Below, one piece after another: positions 9,492-18,859 of a stretch of DNA of 64,000 nt. Location: the NCBI GenBank assembly GCA_963738185.1, contig CAVTVA010000003.1, positions 2,914,001 through 2,978,000 on the forward strand. The letters run 5' to 3'. A program made the translations under genes and the position numbers. The DNA comes from AP-15 sp963738185. GTDB taxonomy: Bacteria > Pseudomonadota > Alphaproteobacteria > ATCC43930 > CGMCC-115725. Every line of letters begins with the position of its first letter. Within the stretch, counting starts at the first letter, position 1. The notes beneath the pieces are model-generated. The model made no database searches. It worked only from the letters and a program-made list of their open reading frames with translations, and was not told where the DNA came from.

Positions 9492-10883
9492 CCGAGAAAT
9501 GGACCCCCGACAGCTGGCGCGGCCTGCCGATCCGGCAGGTGCCAGGATATGCGGATGAGCGCGCGCTGAAGCGGGTCGAGGAGACCCTGCACAATTTTCC
9601 GCCGCTCGTATTTGCCGGCGAGGCACGGCGGCTCGAAGAGCGGCTCGCCGCGGTGGCCGGCGGCAAAGCCTTTTTGCTCCAAGGCGGCGATTGCGCCGAG
9701 AGCTTCGCCGAGTTCCACCCCAACAACATCCGCGACATGTTCAAGGTGCTGCTGCAGATGGCGGTGGTGCTGACCTTTGGCGCCGGCTGCCCGGTGGTCA
9801 AGCTCGGCCGGCTCGCCGGGCAGTTTGCCAAGCCGCGCTCGTCCGAGACCGAGACGCGCGACGGCGCCACGCTGCCCTCCTACCGCGGCGACATCATCAA
9901 CAGCCTTGATTTTGATGAGGCCGCGCGCGAGCCCGACCCGCAGCGGATGATCCAGGCCTACAGTCAATCGGCCGCGACCCTCAACCTGTTGCGCGCGTTT
10001 GCCCAGGGCGGCTATGCCGATCTGCACCGGGTCCATGCCTGGAACCTGGATTTCGTCGGCGACTCGCCGCAGGGAGAGCGCTACCGCGAGCTCGCCGATC
10101 GATTGACCGAGACGCTCGACTTCATGGCCGCGTGCGGGCTCGGGTCGGAAACCACGCCGCAGATACGCGAGACCGAGTTCTACACCTCGCACGAGGCGCT
10201 GTTCCTGTCCTACGAAGAGGCGCTGACCCGCGTCGAATTCGACCACCGGCGAGTGGTACGACTGCTCGGCCCATCTGGTCTGGCTCGGCGACCGCACCCG
10301 CCAGGTCGATGGCGCCCACGCCGAATTCCTGCGCGGCGTCCAAAACCCGGTCGGCATGAAATGCGGGCCGACCCTCGAGCCAGACGATCTATTGCGCCTG
10401 ATCGACTGGCTCAACCCGGCGAACAAGCCGGGCCGGCTGACCCTGATCACCCGCATGGGCGCCGACCAGATCGAAGCCAAGCTGCCGCGGCTGATCCGAG
10501 CAGTCAAACGCGAGGGTCGCGAGGTGGTGTGGTGCATCGACCCGATGCACGGCAACACGATCACTTCGTCCACCGGCTACAAGACGCGCCCGTTCGACCG
10601 CATCCTCGACGAGGTGCACGGCGCCTTTGCCATCCATGCGGCCGAGGGCACCTACGCTGGCGGCATCCATTGCGAGCTGACCGGGCAGAACGTCACCGAA
10701 TGCGTCGGCGGCGCCCAGGCGATCAGCGAAGCCTCGCTCGCCGACCGTTATCTGACCCATTGCGACCCGCGGCTCAACGCCACCCAGGCGCTCGAGCTCG
10801 CCTTCGAGATCGCCGATGCCTTGAAACGAGCCCGCCACGGCAACGGCTTTCACAGCAAACCCCGGCTCGCCGCGGTCTCCTAG
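9488..10883 (+). pseudogene. Class II 3-deoxy-7-phosphoheptulonate (DAHP) synthase, one frameshift
   Basis: First enzyme of the shikimate pathway, joining erythrose 4-phosphate and phosphoenolpyruvate; this is the plant/mycobacterial-like class II type. The product starts MTEKWTPDSWRGLPIRQVPG and contains FLLQGGDCAESFAEF, DLHRVHAWNLDFV, VGMKCGPTLEPDDLL, WCIDPMHGNTI and GIHCELTGQNVTECVGG. The frame breaks near 10235, where one extra A in GTCGAATTCGACC replaces the family's RVDSTTGEW sequence; beyond it the protein runs on normally to the stop at 10883. Since the enzyme is essential and no second copy is visible, a sequencing insertion is the likely cause. A second Shine-Dalgarno (GGAGG, 9474-9478) precedes ATG 9488. 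Confidence 0.93.
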
Positions 10884-10980
10884 TGGTGCGAACCGGACAG
10901 ATGGTTGCGTGCTCTCTTTCTCGTCGCCCCCGCGAAAGAGCGTGTGAACAAATTGAAGATGGGCGGGACCGGCGCCGTGC

Positions 10981-11087
10981 GTCCTTCGAGACAGCCGCTT
11001 CGCGGCTTCCTCAGGATGAGGTATTTTCTTATCGTTATCAATAGGATACCTCATGCTGAGGAGCGCCGAAGGTGCGTCTCGAAGCAC
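10981..11087. repeat. Interspersed palindromic repeat, type A (REP/BIME-like)
   Basis: Two arms of about 41 bases, 10981-11023 and 11047-11087, are imperfect inverted copies (GTCCTTCGAGAC...CCTCAGGATGAGGTA against its complement) around an AT-rich loop. Such CTTCGAGAC/CTCAGGATGAGG elements are scattered through many alphaproteobacterial genomes. Together with the type B element it fills most of the 430-base gap between DAHP synthase and pncB. Confidence 0.7.
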
Positions 11088-11134
11088 CCACGATGTTGAG
11101 GCAGCAAGCGCTTTGGGAATTGTTTCACACGCTC

Positions 11135-11226
11135 GAAAGCGGGGGTCCAGGGCGGCCGGTGCGGTACTGGCGGCCCCCTGCTCAAGCCAGGGGCAAGCTC
11201 TGGGTGCCCGCTTTCGCGGGCATGAC
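11135..11226. repeat. Interspersed palindromic repeat, type B
   Basis: The ends GAAAGCGGGGGTCCAG and CTGGGTGCCCGCTTTC are inverted copies, and an inner block (11172-11203) reappears almost base for base on the other strand at about 34988-35018. The two copies therefore belong to one repeat family. Confidence 0.7.
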
Positions 11227-11315
11227 CATGAGAAAGGTGGGTCCCAAGCGTTAAATTCGGACCACTCGCGCCACAATCATTGCCTCGCTTCGCCTGCAAT
11301 GACAGCATCCATGGT

Positions 11316-12434
11316 ATGGACGACCTCGCGGCGCAAACCGACAGCTACTTCCTGAAGACAAAGGCGATCGTCGGCCGGTTCGGCGATCGCCCCGCAACCT
11401 ATGCGATGTTTCTGCGGCGCCCGGTGATCAGCACTCCGCGCTTAGCACTCGAGCTTCTCGAAAGCACCGCCGCCGAGCGCGGCATCCGCTTCGACATCGA
11501 GCTGAACTACAAGGAGGGCGCGCTGGTCGGCGCCGGCGAACCGATCCTGTACGTGACCGGGCCGCTCTATCACTTGGTCGATCTCGAAACCGTGCTGCTG
11601 CAGCGGTTGGGGCCGGCCTGCGTCGCCGCCTACAACGCCTATGCGATGTGCGCCGAACTGCCAAAAGTCGCATTTCTGGCGATGGACGCGCGGCATTGCG
11701 CCGGGGCCGAGATGGCGGCGATGATGGCCTATGCCGCCGCGGTCGGCTCGGCGGCGGCACGGCGCGAAGTCGGCGCCGTCGGGTTTGTCGGCTGCGCCGC
11801 GGACGCGACCGCCCGGTTTTTCGGCCAGGACCAGGGGGCCGGCACGATGCCGCACGCGCTGATCGGCTATGCCGGCTCGACGGTGCGCGCGGCCGAGATG
11901 TTCCGCGAGGTGTTCCCGGACGAGCCGCTGACCGTGCTGATCGATTATTTCGGGCGGGAGATCACCGACGCGGTTGCCGTTGGCCGCCGCTTTCCCGAAT
12001 TGGCCGCCTCCGGCCGGCTCGCGGTGCGCATCGACACCCCCGGTGGCCGCTACTGCGAAGGGCTGGACCCGGCGCGCTCCTACGCGGTCATCGAGCGGCA
12101 TGCGCCGCAATCGATCCGCGGCTATCGCACCGAGGAGGAGCTGCGCTACCTGGTCGGCACCGGGGTCTCGGCGGCTTCGATCTGGCAATTGCGCCAGAGC
12201 TTGGACGAGGCCGGGCTCGGCGACATCAGGATCGTCGCCAGCTCGGGCTTCGGTCCCGCCAAATGCCGAATGATGGCCGCCGCCAACGCGCCGATCGATG
12301 TGATCGGCACCGGCTCCTACCTGCCCGAGCTGTGGAGCGAAACCTACGCCACGGCCGACATCATCGCCTATGACGGCAAGCCGATGGTCAAGGCCGGCCG
12401 CGAATTCCTGCTGCGAAAGCACGCTGACGGCTAG
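11316..12434 (+). CDS. pncB: Nicotinate phosphoribosyltransferase
   Basis: A 372-residue member of the nicotinate phosphoribosyltransferase family, which makes nicotinate mononucleotide from nicotinate and PRPP in NAD salvage. Visible family features are MDDLAAQTDSYFLKTKAIV at the N-terminus, YVTGPLYHLVDLETVLLQR near residue 80-95, MDARHCAGAEMA near 125, VLIDYFGREITDA near 205, and IVASSGFGPAKC and IDVIGTGSYLPE near the C-terminus. ATG 11316 was chosen because an earlier in-frame start lies in repeat DNA. It is a single gene between palindromic repeats and the permease cluster. Confidence 0.88.
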   Translation: MDDLAAQTDSYFLKTKAIVGRFGDRPATYAMFLRRPVISTPRLALELLESTAAERGIRFDIELNYKEGALVGAGEPILYVTGPLYHLVDLETVLLQRLGPACVAAYNAYAMCAELPKVAFLAMDARHCAGAEMAAMMAYAAAVGSAAARREVGAVGFVGCAADATARFFGQDQGAGTMPHALIGYAGSTVRAAEMFREVFPDEPLTVLIDYFGREITDAVAVGRRFPELAASGRLAVRIDTPGGRYCEGLDPARSYAVIERHAPQSIRGYRTEEELRYLVGTGVSAASIWQLRQSLDEAGLGDIRIVASSGFGPAKCRMMAAANAPIDVIGTGSYLPELWSETYATADIIAYDGKPMVKAGREFLLRKHADG

Positions 12435-12716
12435 CCTGCACATTTGTTCGGCCACGATTTCGTGAAGTGACAATCTGTCGCACCCGGGCTAGCCTCGCGA
12501 CGTGATCCGGACCGGATCGCAAGAAAACAGAACACGATCCGAGACGAACAGACTGAACGCTTATCCGACGAAATGTCGTGAAATTTTAGAAATTCGCGAG
12601 AGGCCAACAACCCGCAAGCGCGACACTGTCACGAACTCCCAGAAAACAATCGCGCCAGCCTCGCCCATTATTGGCTCTCGCGTCAGCTCGAACCTCGCTC
12701 CATTCGGGAGATCGCG

Positions 12717-14126
12717 ATGGCAGAAATGCGCCCGATCGGCCAATCGGCAACCGCTGCCAGCCTCGTGCTCGGCCGCAAGCTCGACAGCATCCCGTTCAGC
12801 AGATACCACATTCTAATTATTGCGGTCCTGGCCCTCGTCGGCTTTATCGAGGGCTACGATCTGGTCATGACCGGCTCGCTGCTGGTGCTGGCGAAAAAGC
12901 CGCTGCACCTGACCGGTGCGGATATCCGCTGGCTCGCGGTCGGCCCGACCTTCATGCTGTGCGTCGGCGGCTTTGCCTCCTCGGCGGTGTCCGATCATTG
13001 GAGCCGCAAGACGATCATGCTGATCGGCGTGGTCGCGACGACCTTTTTCACTTTGCTGATCCCGCTGGTGCAAGACGCCCAGCAGCTGATCATGCTGCGC
13101 CTCTTAACCGGTTTCGGCGCCGGTTTCGCAGTCTCGGCGGCGTTTCCGATCGCCGCGGAATTGATGCCGGCGCAGCACCGGCGCACCTACGGAGCAGTCT
13201 ACGAAATGGCGCTGGCGACCTCGTTCACCGTGGTGCCGTTTATCGCCTTTCTGCTCACCGGCAACGCCCACCCGTTCCGCATGCTGGCCTTGCCCGGCGG
13301 GCTGGCGATCCTGGTCGTGCCGGCGCTGGTTTATTTCGTGATCCCGGAGAGCCCGCGCTGGCACTTGCGCCGCGGCCAGGGCGAGGCTGCCGCCGACCTC
13401 GTCAATCGGATCATTCAGCGATCCGGCGGCCGGGTGGCGCCGCTGCGCCTCGAAGAGCTGGGCGGCGGCCAAGGTCCAGCGAGGGAACAGCTCCCGCCAT
13501 ACTGGGCATTGTTCGGGCGGGGCCAGCGGCGGTGGACCACGGTCGGCATTTTGAGCGGGGTGTGCGCCGGCACCGCCTATTTCCTGATTTCGGTGCTGTT
13601 GCCGAAGGCGCTGGTCGATCAGGGCGCGGCCGTCAGCCTGAGCTTTGGGCTGACCTCGCTGGTCTATTTCGCGAGCATTCCGGGAAAGGCGTTTACCGGC
13701 TTCCTGATGGAGATCATCGGGCGGCGCTGGACGATCTTCTATGCGCTTGCCGGGTCGCTGCCAGGCCTCGCGTTGATGCTGGTCGCGCATCGGGCCGGGC
13801 CATACGCGACCACCGTCATGGTGACCGGCGCGCTGATCACCGGCTTTACCGTGCTCTCCGCCTTCACCGCCTGCCGCGTCTATCTGTCCGAGCAGTTTCC
13901 GACGGCCTTGCGCGGGCGCGGCCAGCCTTTCGGCGAGTCGACCGGACGGCTGTTTGCCGGCGTGCTGGCGCCGTTCCTGATGGAGCCGCACACCGCCTCG
14001 CCGACGATTTTCTTCGGGACCATCCTCATCGTCGTGTCGATTGGCGCTTTCATTCCGATCCTGTTCGGCAAGGAAACCGTCGGCCAGCTCGAAACCGTCA
14101 GCGAGGGAGTGCCGGCGCCGGCTTGA
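12717..14126 (+). CDS. MFS permease, first of three tandem paralogues
   Basis: A 469-residue inner-membrane transporter of the major facilitator superfamily with about 12 hydrophobic segments. It has the loop 2-3 type segment SDHWSRKTIMLIG, the mid-chain AELMPAQHRRTYGAVYEM and ESPRWHLRRGQ motif of the sugar-porter/aromatic-acid symporter branch, and MEIIGRRWTIFYAL and SEQFPTALRGRGQPF near the second half. An acidic residue pair (EGYD) sits in the first membrane helix, fitting proton-coupled uptake of an organic solute. Substrate is unknown. GGGAG lies seven bases before ATG 12717. The next two genes are close paralogues on the same strand. Confidence 0.9.
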   Translation: MAEMRPIGQSATAASLVLGRKLDSIPFSRYHILIIAVLALVGFIEGYDLVMTGSLLVLAKKPLHLTGADIRWLAVGPTFMLCVGGFASSAVSDHWSRKTIMLIGVVATTFFTLLIPLVQDAQQLIMLRLLTGFGAGFAVSAAFPIAAELMPAQHRRTYGAVYEMALATSFTVVPFIAFLLTGNAHPFRMLALPGGLAILVVPALVYFVIPESPRWHLRRGQGEAAADLVNRIIQRSGGRVAPLRLEELGGGQGPAREQLPPYWALFGRGQRRWTTVGILSGVCAGTAYFLISVLLPKALVDQGAAVSLSFGLTSLVYFASIPGKAFTGFLMEIIGRRWTIFYALAGSLPGLALMLVAHRAGPYATTVMVTGALITGFTVLSAFTACRVYLSEQFPTALRGRGQPFGESTGRLFAGVLAPFLMEPHTASPTIFFGTILIVVSIGAFIPILFGKETVGQLETVSEGVPAPA

Positions 14127-14288
14127 CAAGACTCGTCGGTAGCAGGAAATCGGCGGCAAGCGAAGAGGCGAGGCATCGGCAGGACCTCGGAAATCGCAAT
14201 ATAGGAACAGGTGAGGAACGCCGGGTCCGGAACTCGTCGGCTCACCGCCGCGGGCTGACCCGGCTCGTCAAGTTTGGGAAGGTTCAGC

Positions 14289-15698
14289 ATGGCAGAAATT
14301 CGCCCGACCCCGGCGTCGGCGGCTCCGGCCAGCTTTGCGCTCGGCCGCAAGCTCGACAGCGTGCCGTTCAGCCCGTACCACCTCATGATCATCGCCGTGC
14401 TTGGGCTGGTCGGCTTTGTCGACGGCTACGATCTCGTCATGACCGGCTCGCTGCTGGTGCTGGCCAAGCAGCCGCTGCACATGACGCCGGCCGAGATCCG
14501 GTTTCTCGCCGTCGCCTCGACGATGATGATCGTCGTCGGTGGGTTTATTGCCTCCGCAATCTCGGATCATTTTAGTCGCAAGACGATCATGATCATCGGC
14601 ACCGCGGGCATTACCTTTTTCACGCTGCTGATCCCGCTGGTGCAGAGCGGCGAGCAATTGATCCTGTTGCGGTTGCTGACCGGGCTGGCGGGCGGCTTTG
14701 CGGTCTCGGCGCCGTTTCCGATCGCCGCCGAGCTGATGCCGGCGCAACATCGGCGCACCTACGGCGCGATCTATGAAATGTCGCTCGCCAGCGCGTTCAC
14801 CGTGTTGCCCTTGGTCGGCGCTCTGCTTGCCCATAATGCCAACGCGTTCCGCTGGATGGCGCTGCCCGGCGGGGTCTGCTTCTTTATCGTGCCGGCGATG
14901 ATCTGGCTCCTGATCCCGGAAAGCCCGCGCTGGTATCTGCGCCGGGGTCGTATCGAATCCGCGGTGGACACGGTCAATCGCATCATCCGGCGCGCCGGCA
15001 ACCGGGTGCCCTCACTCAGCCACGAAGCCCTGGGCGATCAGCTCGACCTCACACCCGAACCGCTGCCGCCCTACCGCGCGCTCTGGGCGCGCGGCCAGCT
15101 GCGCTGCACATTGGTCGGGATCTCCAGCTACGTGTTCGCCGGCACCGCGTTTTTTCTGATCTCCGTGCTGCTGCCAAAGGCCTTGGTCGATCAGGGCGGC
15201 GCCGTCGCCACGAGCTTCGGCGTCGCCAGCCTGGTCTTCACCGCGAGCATCCCTGGCAAGGGCTTCACCGGCTATCTGATGGAGATCATCGGCCGGCGTT
15301 GGACCATCTTTTATGCACTTGCCGGGGCGGTGCCCGGGGTGTTGCTGATGATGCTGGCGCATCGGGCCGGATCGCATGCCACGATAGTCATGGTCACCGG
15401 CGCGCTGCTGACTGGCTTCACCGCGCTGTCGGGCGCCACCGCCTTTCGGATTTATCTGTCCGAGCAGTTTCCGACCGCGCTGCGCGGGCGCGGGCATATT
15501 TTCGGCGAGTCGGTCGGGCGGGTTTTCTCGGCGGTGCTGGCGCCGTTCCTGATGGAGCCGTATGTCGGCTCGCCGACGATCTTTTTCGGGACGATCCTCG
15601 CGGTCGTATCGATCGGCGCCTTCATTCCGCTGCTGTTCGGCCGCGAGACCGTCGGCCAGCTCGAAACCGTGACCGAGGGCACCGCCGCGCCGGCCTGA
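14289..15698 (+). CDS. MFS permease, second tandem paralogue
   Basis: A 469-residue permease colinear with the gene before it: same N-terminal GRKLDSVPFSPYH, same EGYD-like DGYD in helix 1, SDHFSRKTIMIIG, AELMPAQHRRTYGAIYEM, SVLLPKALVDQGGAV and MEIIGRRWTIFYALAG. The start ATG 14289 has GGAAGG five bases upstream and gives the MAEIRP start shared with its neighbours; a five-codon longer frame from 14274 is less likely. It begins 162 bases after the first paralogue, enough for its own promoter, although a shared transcript cannot be excluded. Confidence 0.9.
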   Translation: MAEIRPTPASAAPASFALGRKLDSVPFSPYHLMIIAVLGLVGFVDGYDLVMTGSLLVLAKQPLHMTPAEIRFLAVASTMMIVVGGFIASAISDHFSRKTIMIIGTAGITFFTLLIPLVQSGEQLILLRLLTGLAGGFAVSAPFPIAAELMPAQHRRTYGAIYEMSLASAFTVLPLVGALLAHNANAFRWMALPGGVCFFIVPAMIWLLIPESPRWYLRRGRIESAVDTVNRIIRRAGNRVPSLSHEALGDQLDLTPEPLPPYRALWARGQLRCTLVGISSYVFAGTAFFLISVLLPKALVDQGGAVATSFGVASLVFTASIPGKGFTGYLMEIIGRRWTIFYALAGAVPGVLLMMLAHRAGSHATIVMVTGALLTGFTALSGATAFRIYLSEQFPTALRGRGHIFGESVGRVFSAVLAPFLMEPYVGSPTIFFGTILAVVSIGAFIPLLFGRETVGQLETVTEGTAAPA

Positions 15699-16008
15699 GA
15701 TCAGCCGCCTGTTTGCCCGGGGCCGCGCTTGGTCCGGCCCGGTGTTGCCGGATGACAGCGGCTCGCGAGTGGGCTAGGCTCGCTGCGCTGCCCTCGACGA
15801 GGTCAGCCGGACGAGCAAAACAACCGCCGCCCGTTACGGAACGGAAGCAATACGTCGAACCGGCGGCATTTGAACCGACTGCCAAGCCGGCGAGGAGCTA
15901 CCGGACGCAGCCAAGTACATCGGTCACCGCGCCTAGTAGAACCGTCTTTAGCCTCGCCTGGTTTTGACGTCCGCATGGCCCCGAGTTCGCTCGCTCTGGG
16001 AGGTCGCC
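15699..16008. other. Intergenic region between second and third permease
   Basis: About 310 bases without a convincing gene, repeat or RNA. The last 30 bases (CTGGGAGGTCGCC before ATG) resemble the leader of the first permease, consistent with duplication including the ribosome binding site. Confidence 0.5.
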
Positions 16009-17433
16009 ATGGCAGAAATCCGCCCGATTGGCTTGGCGCCGGTGCCTGCCGCGCAAGTGCTTGGCAGCAAGCTCGACAGCATTCCATTCAGCCCCTACCA
16101 TGTGGTCGTCATTTTGGTTCTGGGGCTCGTCGGGTTTACCGAGGGCTATGATCTGGCGGTCACCGGCTCGCTGATCGTGCTGGCCAAAAAGCCGCTCAAC
16201 CTGACCTCCACCGACATCCAATGGCTGGTGGCCGGGCCGAGCCTGTTCGCGTGTTTTGGCGGGTTTGTCTCCGCCTATGTGTCCGACCACCTCTCGCGCA
16301 AGGCGATTTTGCAGATCGGGGTGATCTCGGTCACCGGCCTCACCTTGCTGATCCCGCTCGTGCAAACCGCCGAGCAACTGATCGCATTGCGAATCCTGAT
16401 CGGGATCGGCGGCGGATTTTCGGTCACCGCACCATTCCCGATCGCGGCCGAGTTGATGCCGGCGCGGCACCGGCGCACCTATGCCGCAATATACGAGATG
16501 TCGCTTGCCAGCTCGTTCACGGTGTTGCCGTTTGTCGCCCTGTTTCTCGCCAACAACCCGAACGGGTTTCGCTGGATCGCGGTGCCGGGCGGTCTGGCCG
16601 TATTCGTGATCCCGGTCATCTTGCATTTCTTCCTGCCGGAGAGCCCGCGCTGGCATCTGCGCAAAGGCCGGATCGAGCGCGCAGTCGAGAGCGTCAACCG
16701 CTACATTGCGCGCTGCGGCAACCGCGTGCCGCCACTGACGGTCGCAGCGCTCGGCACCGACTTCACGCTCGCCCACGCCGAGCTGCCGCCGTTTTTGGCG
16801 CTGTTCCGTCGCGGCCAGCTGCGCTGGACGGTGATCGGCTCGTGGACCTTTGGCTGTGCCGTTCTCGGCTATTTCTTGATCTCTGTCTTGCTGCCGAAGG
16901 CGCTGGTCGATCAGGGCGCCGCGGTGGCGACCAGCTTTGGCATTTCGAGCCTCGCTTTTGTAGCGACGATCCCCGGCAAGGCCTTCACCGCCTATCTGAT
17001 GGAGATCATCGGGCGGCGCTGGACCATCCTCTATGCGCTGCTCGGGTCGATCCCCGGCCTCTTCCTGATGGGAACCGCGCATCTGACCGGCGCCCATGCC
17101 TCGGTGGTGATGAGCGTTGGCGCGCTGTGGACAGGCTTTACCATGCTGGCCTCGTTCCCGGCGACGCGGATGTACCTCTCCGAGCAGTTCCCGACCGCGC
17201 TGCGCGGGCGCGGGCACACCTTTGGCGAGTCGTTCGCGCGGCTCTTCGCCGGGGTGTTGGCGCCGTTTTTGATGGTGCCGCACACCGGCTCGCCGACAAT
17301 CTTTTTCGGCACGATCGTCGGCGCCGTGATTGCCGGCGCCTTTGCCCCGCTGCTGTTCGGCAAGGAGACGGTCGGCCAAATCGAGCTCATCGCCGCCGAA
17401 GCCGCCTCCGATGCGGTCGCCGAGCCTGCCTGA
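16009..17433 (+). CDS. MFS permease, third tandem paralogue
   Basis: A 474-residue permease of the same subfamily, with SKLDSIPFSPYH, EGYD in helix 1, SDHLSRKAILQIG, AELMPARHRRTYAAIYEM, ESPRWHLRKG, SVLLPKALVDQGAAV, MEIIGRRWTILYAL and SEQFPTALRGRGHTF. It is more diverged from the first two than they are from each other, and has a longer C-terminal tail. GGGAGG stands just upstream of ATG 16009. Its presence completes a triplication whose copies may have diverged in substrate. Confidence 0.9.
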   Translation: MAEIRPIGLAPVPAAQVLGSKLDSIPFSPYHVVVILVLGLVGFTEGYDLAVTGSLIVLAKKPLNLTSTDIQWLVAGPSLFACFGGFVSAYVSDHLSRKAILQIGVISVTGLTLLIPLVQTAEQLIALRILIGIGGGFSVTAPFPIAAELMPARHRRTYAAIYEMSLASSFTVLPFVALFLANNPNGFRWIAVPGGLAVFVIPVILHFFLPESPRWHLRKGRIERAVESVNRYIARCGNRVPPLTVAALGTDFTLAHAELPPFLALFRRGQLRWTVIGSWTFGCAVLGYFLISVLLPKALVDQGAAVATSFGISSLAFVATIPGKAFTAYLMEIIGRRWTILYALLGSIPGLFLMGTAHLTGAHASVVMSVGALWTGFTMLASFPATRMYLSEQFPTALRGRGHTFGESFARLFAGVLAPFLMVPHTGSPTIFFGTIVGAVIAGAFAPLLFGKETVGQIELIAAEAASDAVAEPA

Positions 17434-17447
17434 CGAGCGCTGGGGAT

Positions 17448-17621
17448 TTACAGGACCTGGTCTCCAGGCACGGTTATGAAGCCTTCTGTCTCGTAGGTTT
17501 GGTCGAACCTGCCCCAGGGTGGTCTCGAAACTATGGGGTAGTCGCGAAACCCAAGCTGGTCGCGCAGCAGGGCCTGCCCTTGCTCGGCCTTGTCTCGCGT
17601 CGAATAGATTCCGAACAGCAT
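17448..17621 (-). CDS. Short paralogue of the downstream-partner protein at 17807, N-terminally truncated
   Basis: A 57-residue frame starting at ATG 17621, with an in-frame TAA four codons upstream. It reads MLFGIYSTRDKAEQGQALL then LGFRDYPIVSRPPW and ETEGFITV. This matches residues about 23-72 of the 84-residue protein encoded at 17807-18061 (FIGIYSTEDKARAVMELL, PGFRDYPDYFEIHP, DDGFVRLW), so it is a second, shorter copy lacking the first beta strand. It may be a decayed immunity-type gene duplicate, or be functional in its own right. Confidence 0.6.
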   Translation of the reverse strand: MLFGIYSTRDKAEQGQALLRDQLGFRDYPIVSRPPWGRFDQTYETEGFITVPGDQVL

Positions 17622-17806
17622 GAAATCGACTTACGAACCCCGGCACATGCGGTTCGATGAAGAGGGATCGGGATTATGATAAGCTCCCCGGTCTACATTC
17701 GAGGCAAGACAAAGCGGAACGGGGGCTCGCCGTTTCTCGACGCTGGGTTGTTATTTTTTATATTTATGCGAGGCAGAAAGGGTTGCGTTGCGAACGATAG
17801 CCATGA

Positions 17807-18061
17807 TCAATCGGGCTCTTGCTCTCGTTCTTCATCTCCCCACAGGCGGACGAAACCGTCGTCCCAACTGGTGGCATCGACGCGCTGCGGATGAATTTCG
17901 AAATAGTCCGGGTAATCTCGAAATCCCGGCTTGGTTTGCAACAGCTCCATCACCGCCCGCGCCTTGTCCTCAGTCGAATAGATCCCGATGAATTTTTCTT
18001 CGTCGTGGTCTACCTCAGGGTCAGGCTGGTATGAATGCCACAGCACGTACAGTATGGTCAC
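17807..18061 (-). CDS. Small DUF7336-like protein, possible immunity partner
   Basis: An 84-residue acidic protein, MTILYVLWHSYQPD at the start, then IGIYSTEDKARAVMEL and GFRDYPDYFEIHPQRVD, ending in acidic GDEEREQEPD. The strand-helix-strand pattern and the YVLWH and GFRDYP motifs fit the family I recall as DUF7336. It begins eight bases after the stop of the toxin-like gene on the same strand, a spacing typical of toxin-immunity or otherwise coupled pairs. Immunity is inferred only from this layout and from the presence of a second homologous copy downstream. Confidence 0.65.
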   Translation of the reverse strand: MTILYVLWHSYQPDPEVDHDEEKFIGIYSTEDKARAVMELLQTKPGFRDYPDYFEIHPQRVDATSWDDGFVRLWGDEEREQEPD

Positions 18062-18069
18062 AGAACACC

Positions 18070-18827
18070 TCAGATGCGATTGTCTTCGTCGGGCAGCAGG
18101 ATCAATTTAGGGTCACGAAAGCGGCGGTCACCATACTTCTTGATCTTATTGAATTCGTCTTGATGATTTCGTTCCCAATTGCCGCGCCCGTATCGTTCGT
18201 CCATCAGTCGCTTGGCAAAGTCCCGGCCTTTTCCCCGACATAGGGGGGCTGGCCGCGCGCCCAACTCGGTGTATCCTTAGCAGCTTCCTTCCCGCTGAGC
18301 CGGGGGATTGGCTCCTTTGAATGGCCGGACCGTCTCCGGCGGCTCTTCGAAAAATAAGGGTGGTCGGACGCCGAACGGCAAGAGCTCCTGCACGGGGGTC
18401 AGCGCGAGATGATCCGTGGTACCGGCCGCGTCCACCGGCGCGCCGCCCTCCCAGGGGGTCCAGCGGCCGTGCCAGTCGCGCGGCTCGTCCGGATTGAAAT
18501 TGAATTTGGCCAGCGACGCGGCTTGCGCGAGACGGGCGATGCCATCGGGCTCTATTGGCCCAAGCTGGGCCTGAACCGCCAGGATCATCGCACGTCAACG
18601 GTCGCCCTGCTGCAATGCGTCTTTGATTAAAGGGAGTCGCGGAGATAGCTTTTCTGCCTTTTCAGTCGAGCCGTAGGCTGCGGTGAGCAAGCGGGCGATT
18701 TCGGCCTCGGCGCGTATTCGATAAGCGGCGCCGACGCGCGCGATCAGTGGGCTGGAGCCGAGAAACAGCCCCTCGGCTCCGCAATAAAGCCGGCGCTGCC
18801 GCCGCGGCGCTCGGCGAGCTTGAACAT
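18070..18827 (-). pseudogene. Degenerate polymorphic-toxin/phage-head-like protein gene
   Basis: Several minus-strand fragments join into one protein of about 250 residues. From ATG 18827 it reads MFKLAERRGGSAGFIAE, then GLFLGSSPLIARVGAAYRI, KLSPRLPLIKDALQQGD, MILAVQAQLGPIEPDG, the FNPDEPRDWHGRWT motif, and a C-terminal domain GRDFAKRLMDERYG, EFNKIKKYGDRRFRDPK. The NPDEPRDxxGRWT motif recurs in phage-derived head proteins and multidomain toxins; the C-terminal segment resembles a toxin-type module, but I cannot name its activity. Lesions: a missing base near 18772, an in-frame TGA at 18595-18597, an extra base near 18287 and a missing base near 18232. The mixture of types suggests real decay. 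Confidence 0.6.
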
Positions 18828-18859
18828 GGGTGATTCCGGAGTTGCTGGGCCGTATTGCG

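Noticed and set aside
11053..11355. 100-codon frame through the palindromic repeats
   Set aside because: It is made of repeat DNA and overlaps the pncB start.
12502..12816. 104-codon frame on the plus strand before the first permease
   Set aside because: It runs into the permease start in another frame and is rich in Arg/Thr/Ser; no homology is apparent.
15840..15910. tRNA-like segment (TTTGAACCGACTGCC)
   Set aside because: No acceptor or anticodon stem can be folded around it.
15898..17646. 582-codon frame on the minus strand
   Set aside because: Antisense to the third MFS permease; rich in Arg, Gly and Asp like other shadow frames here.
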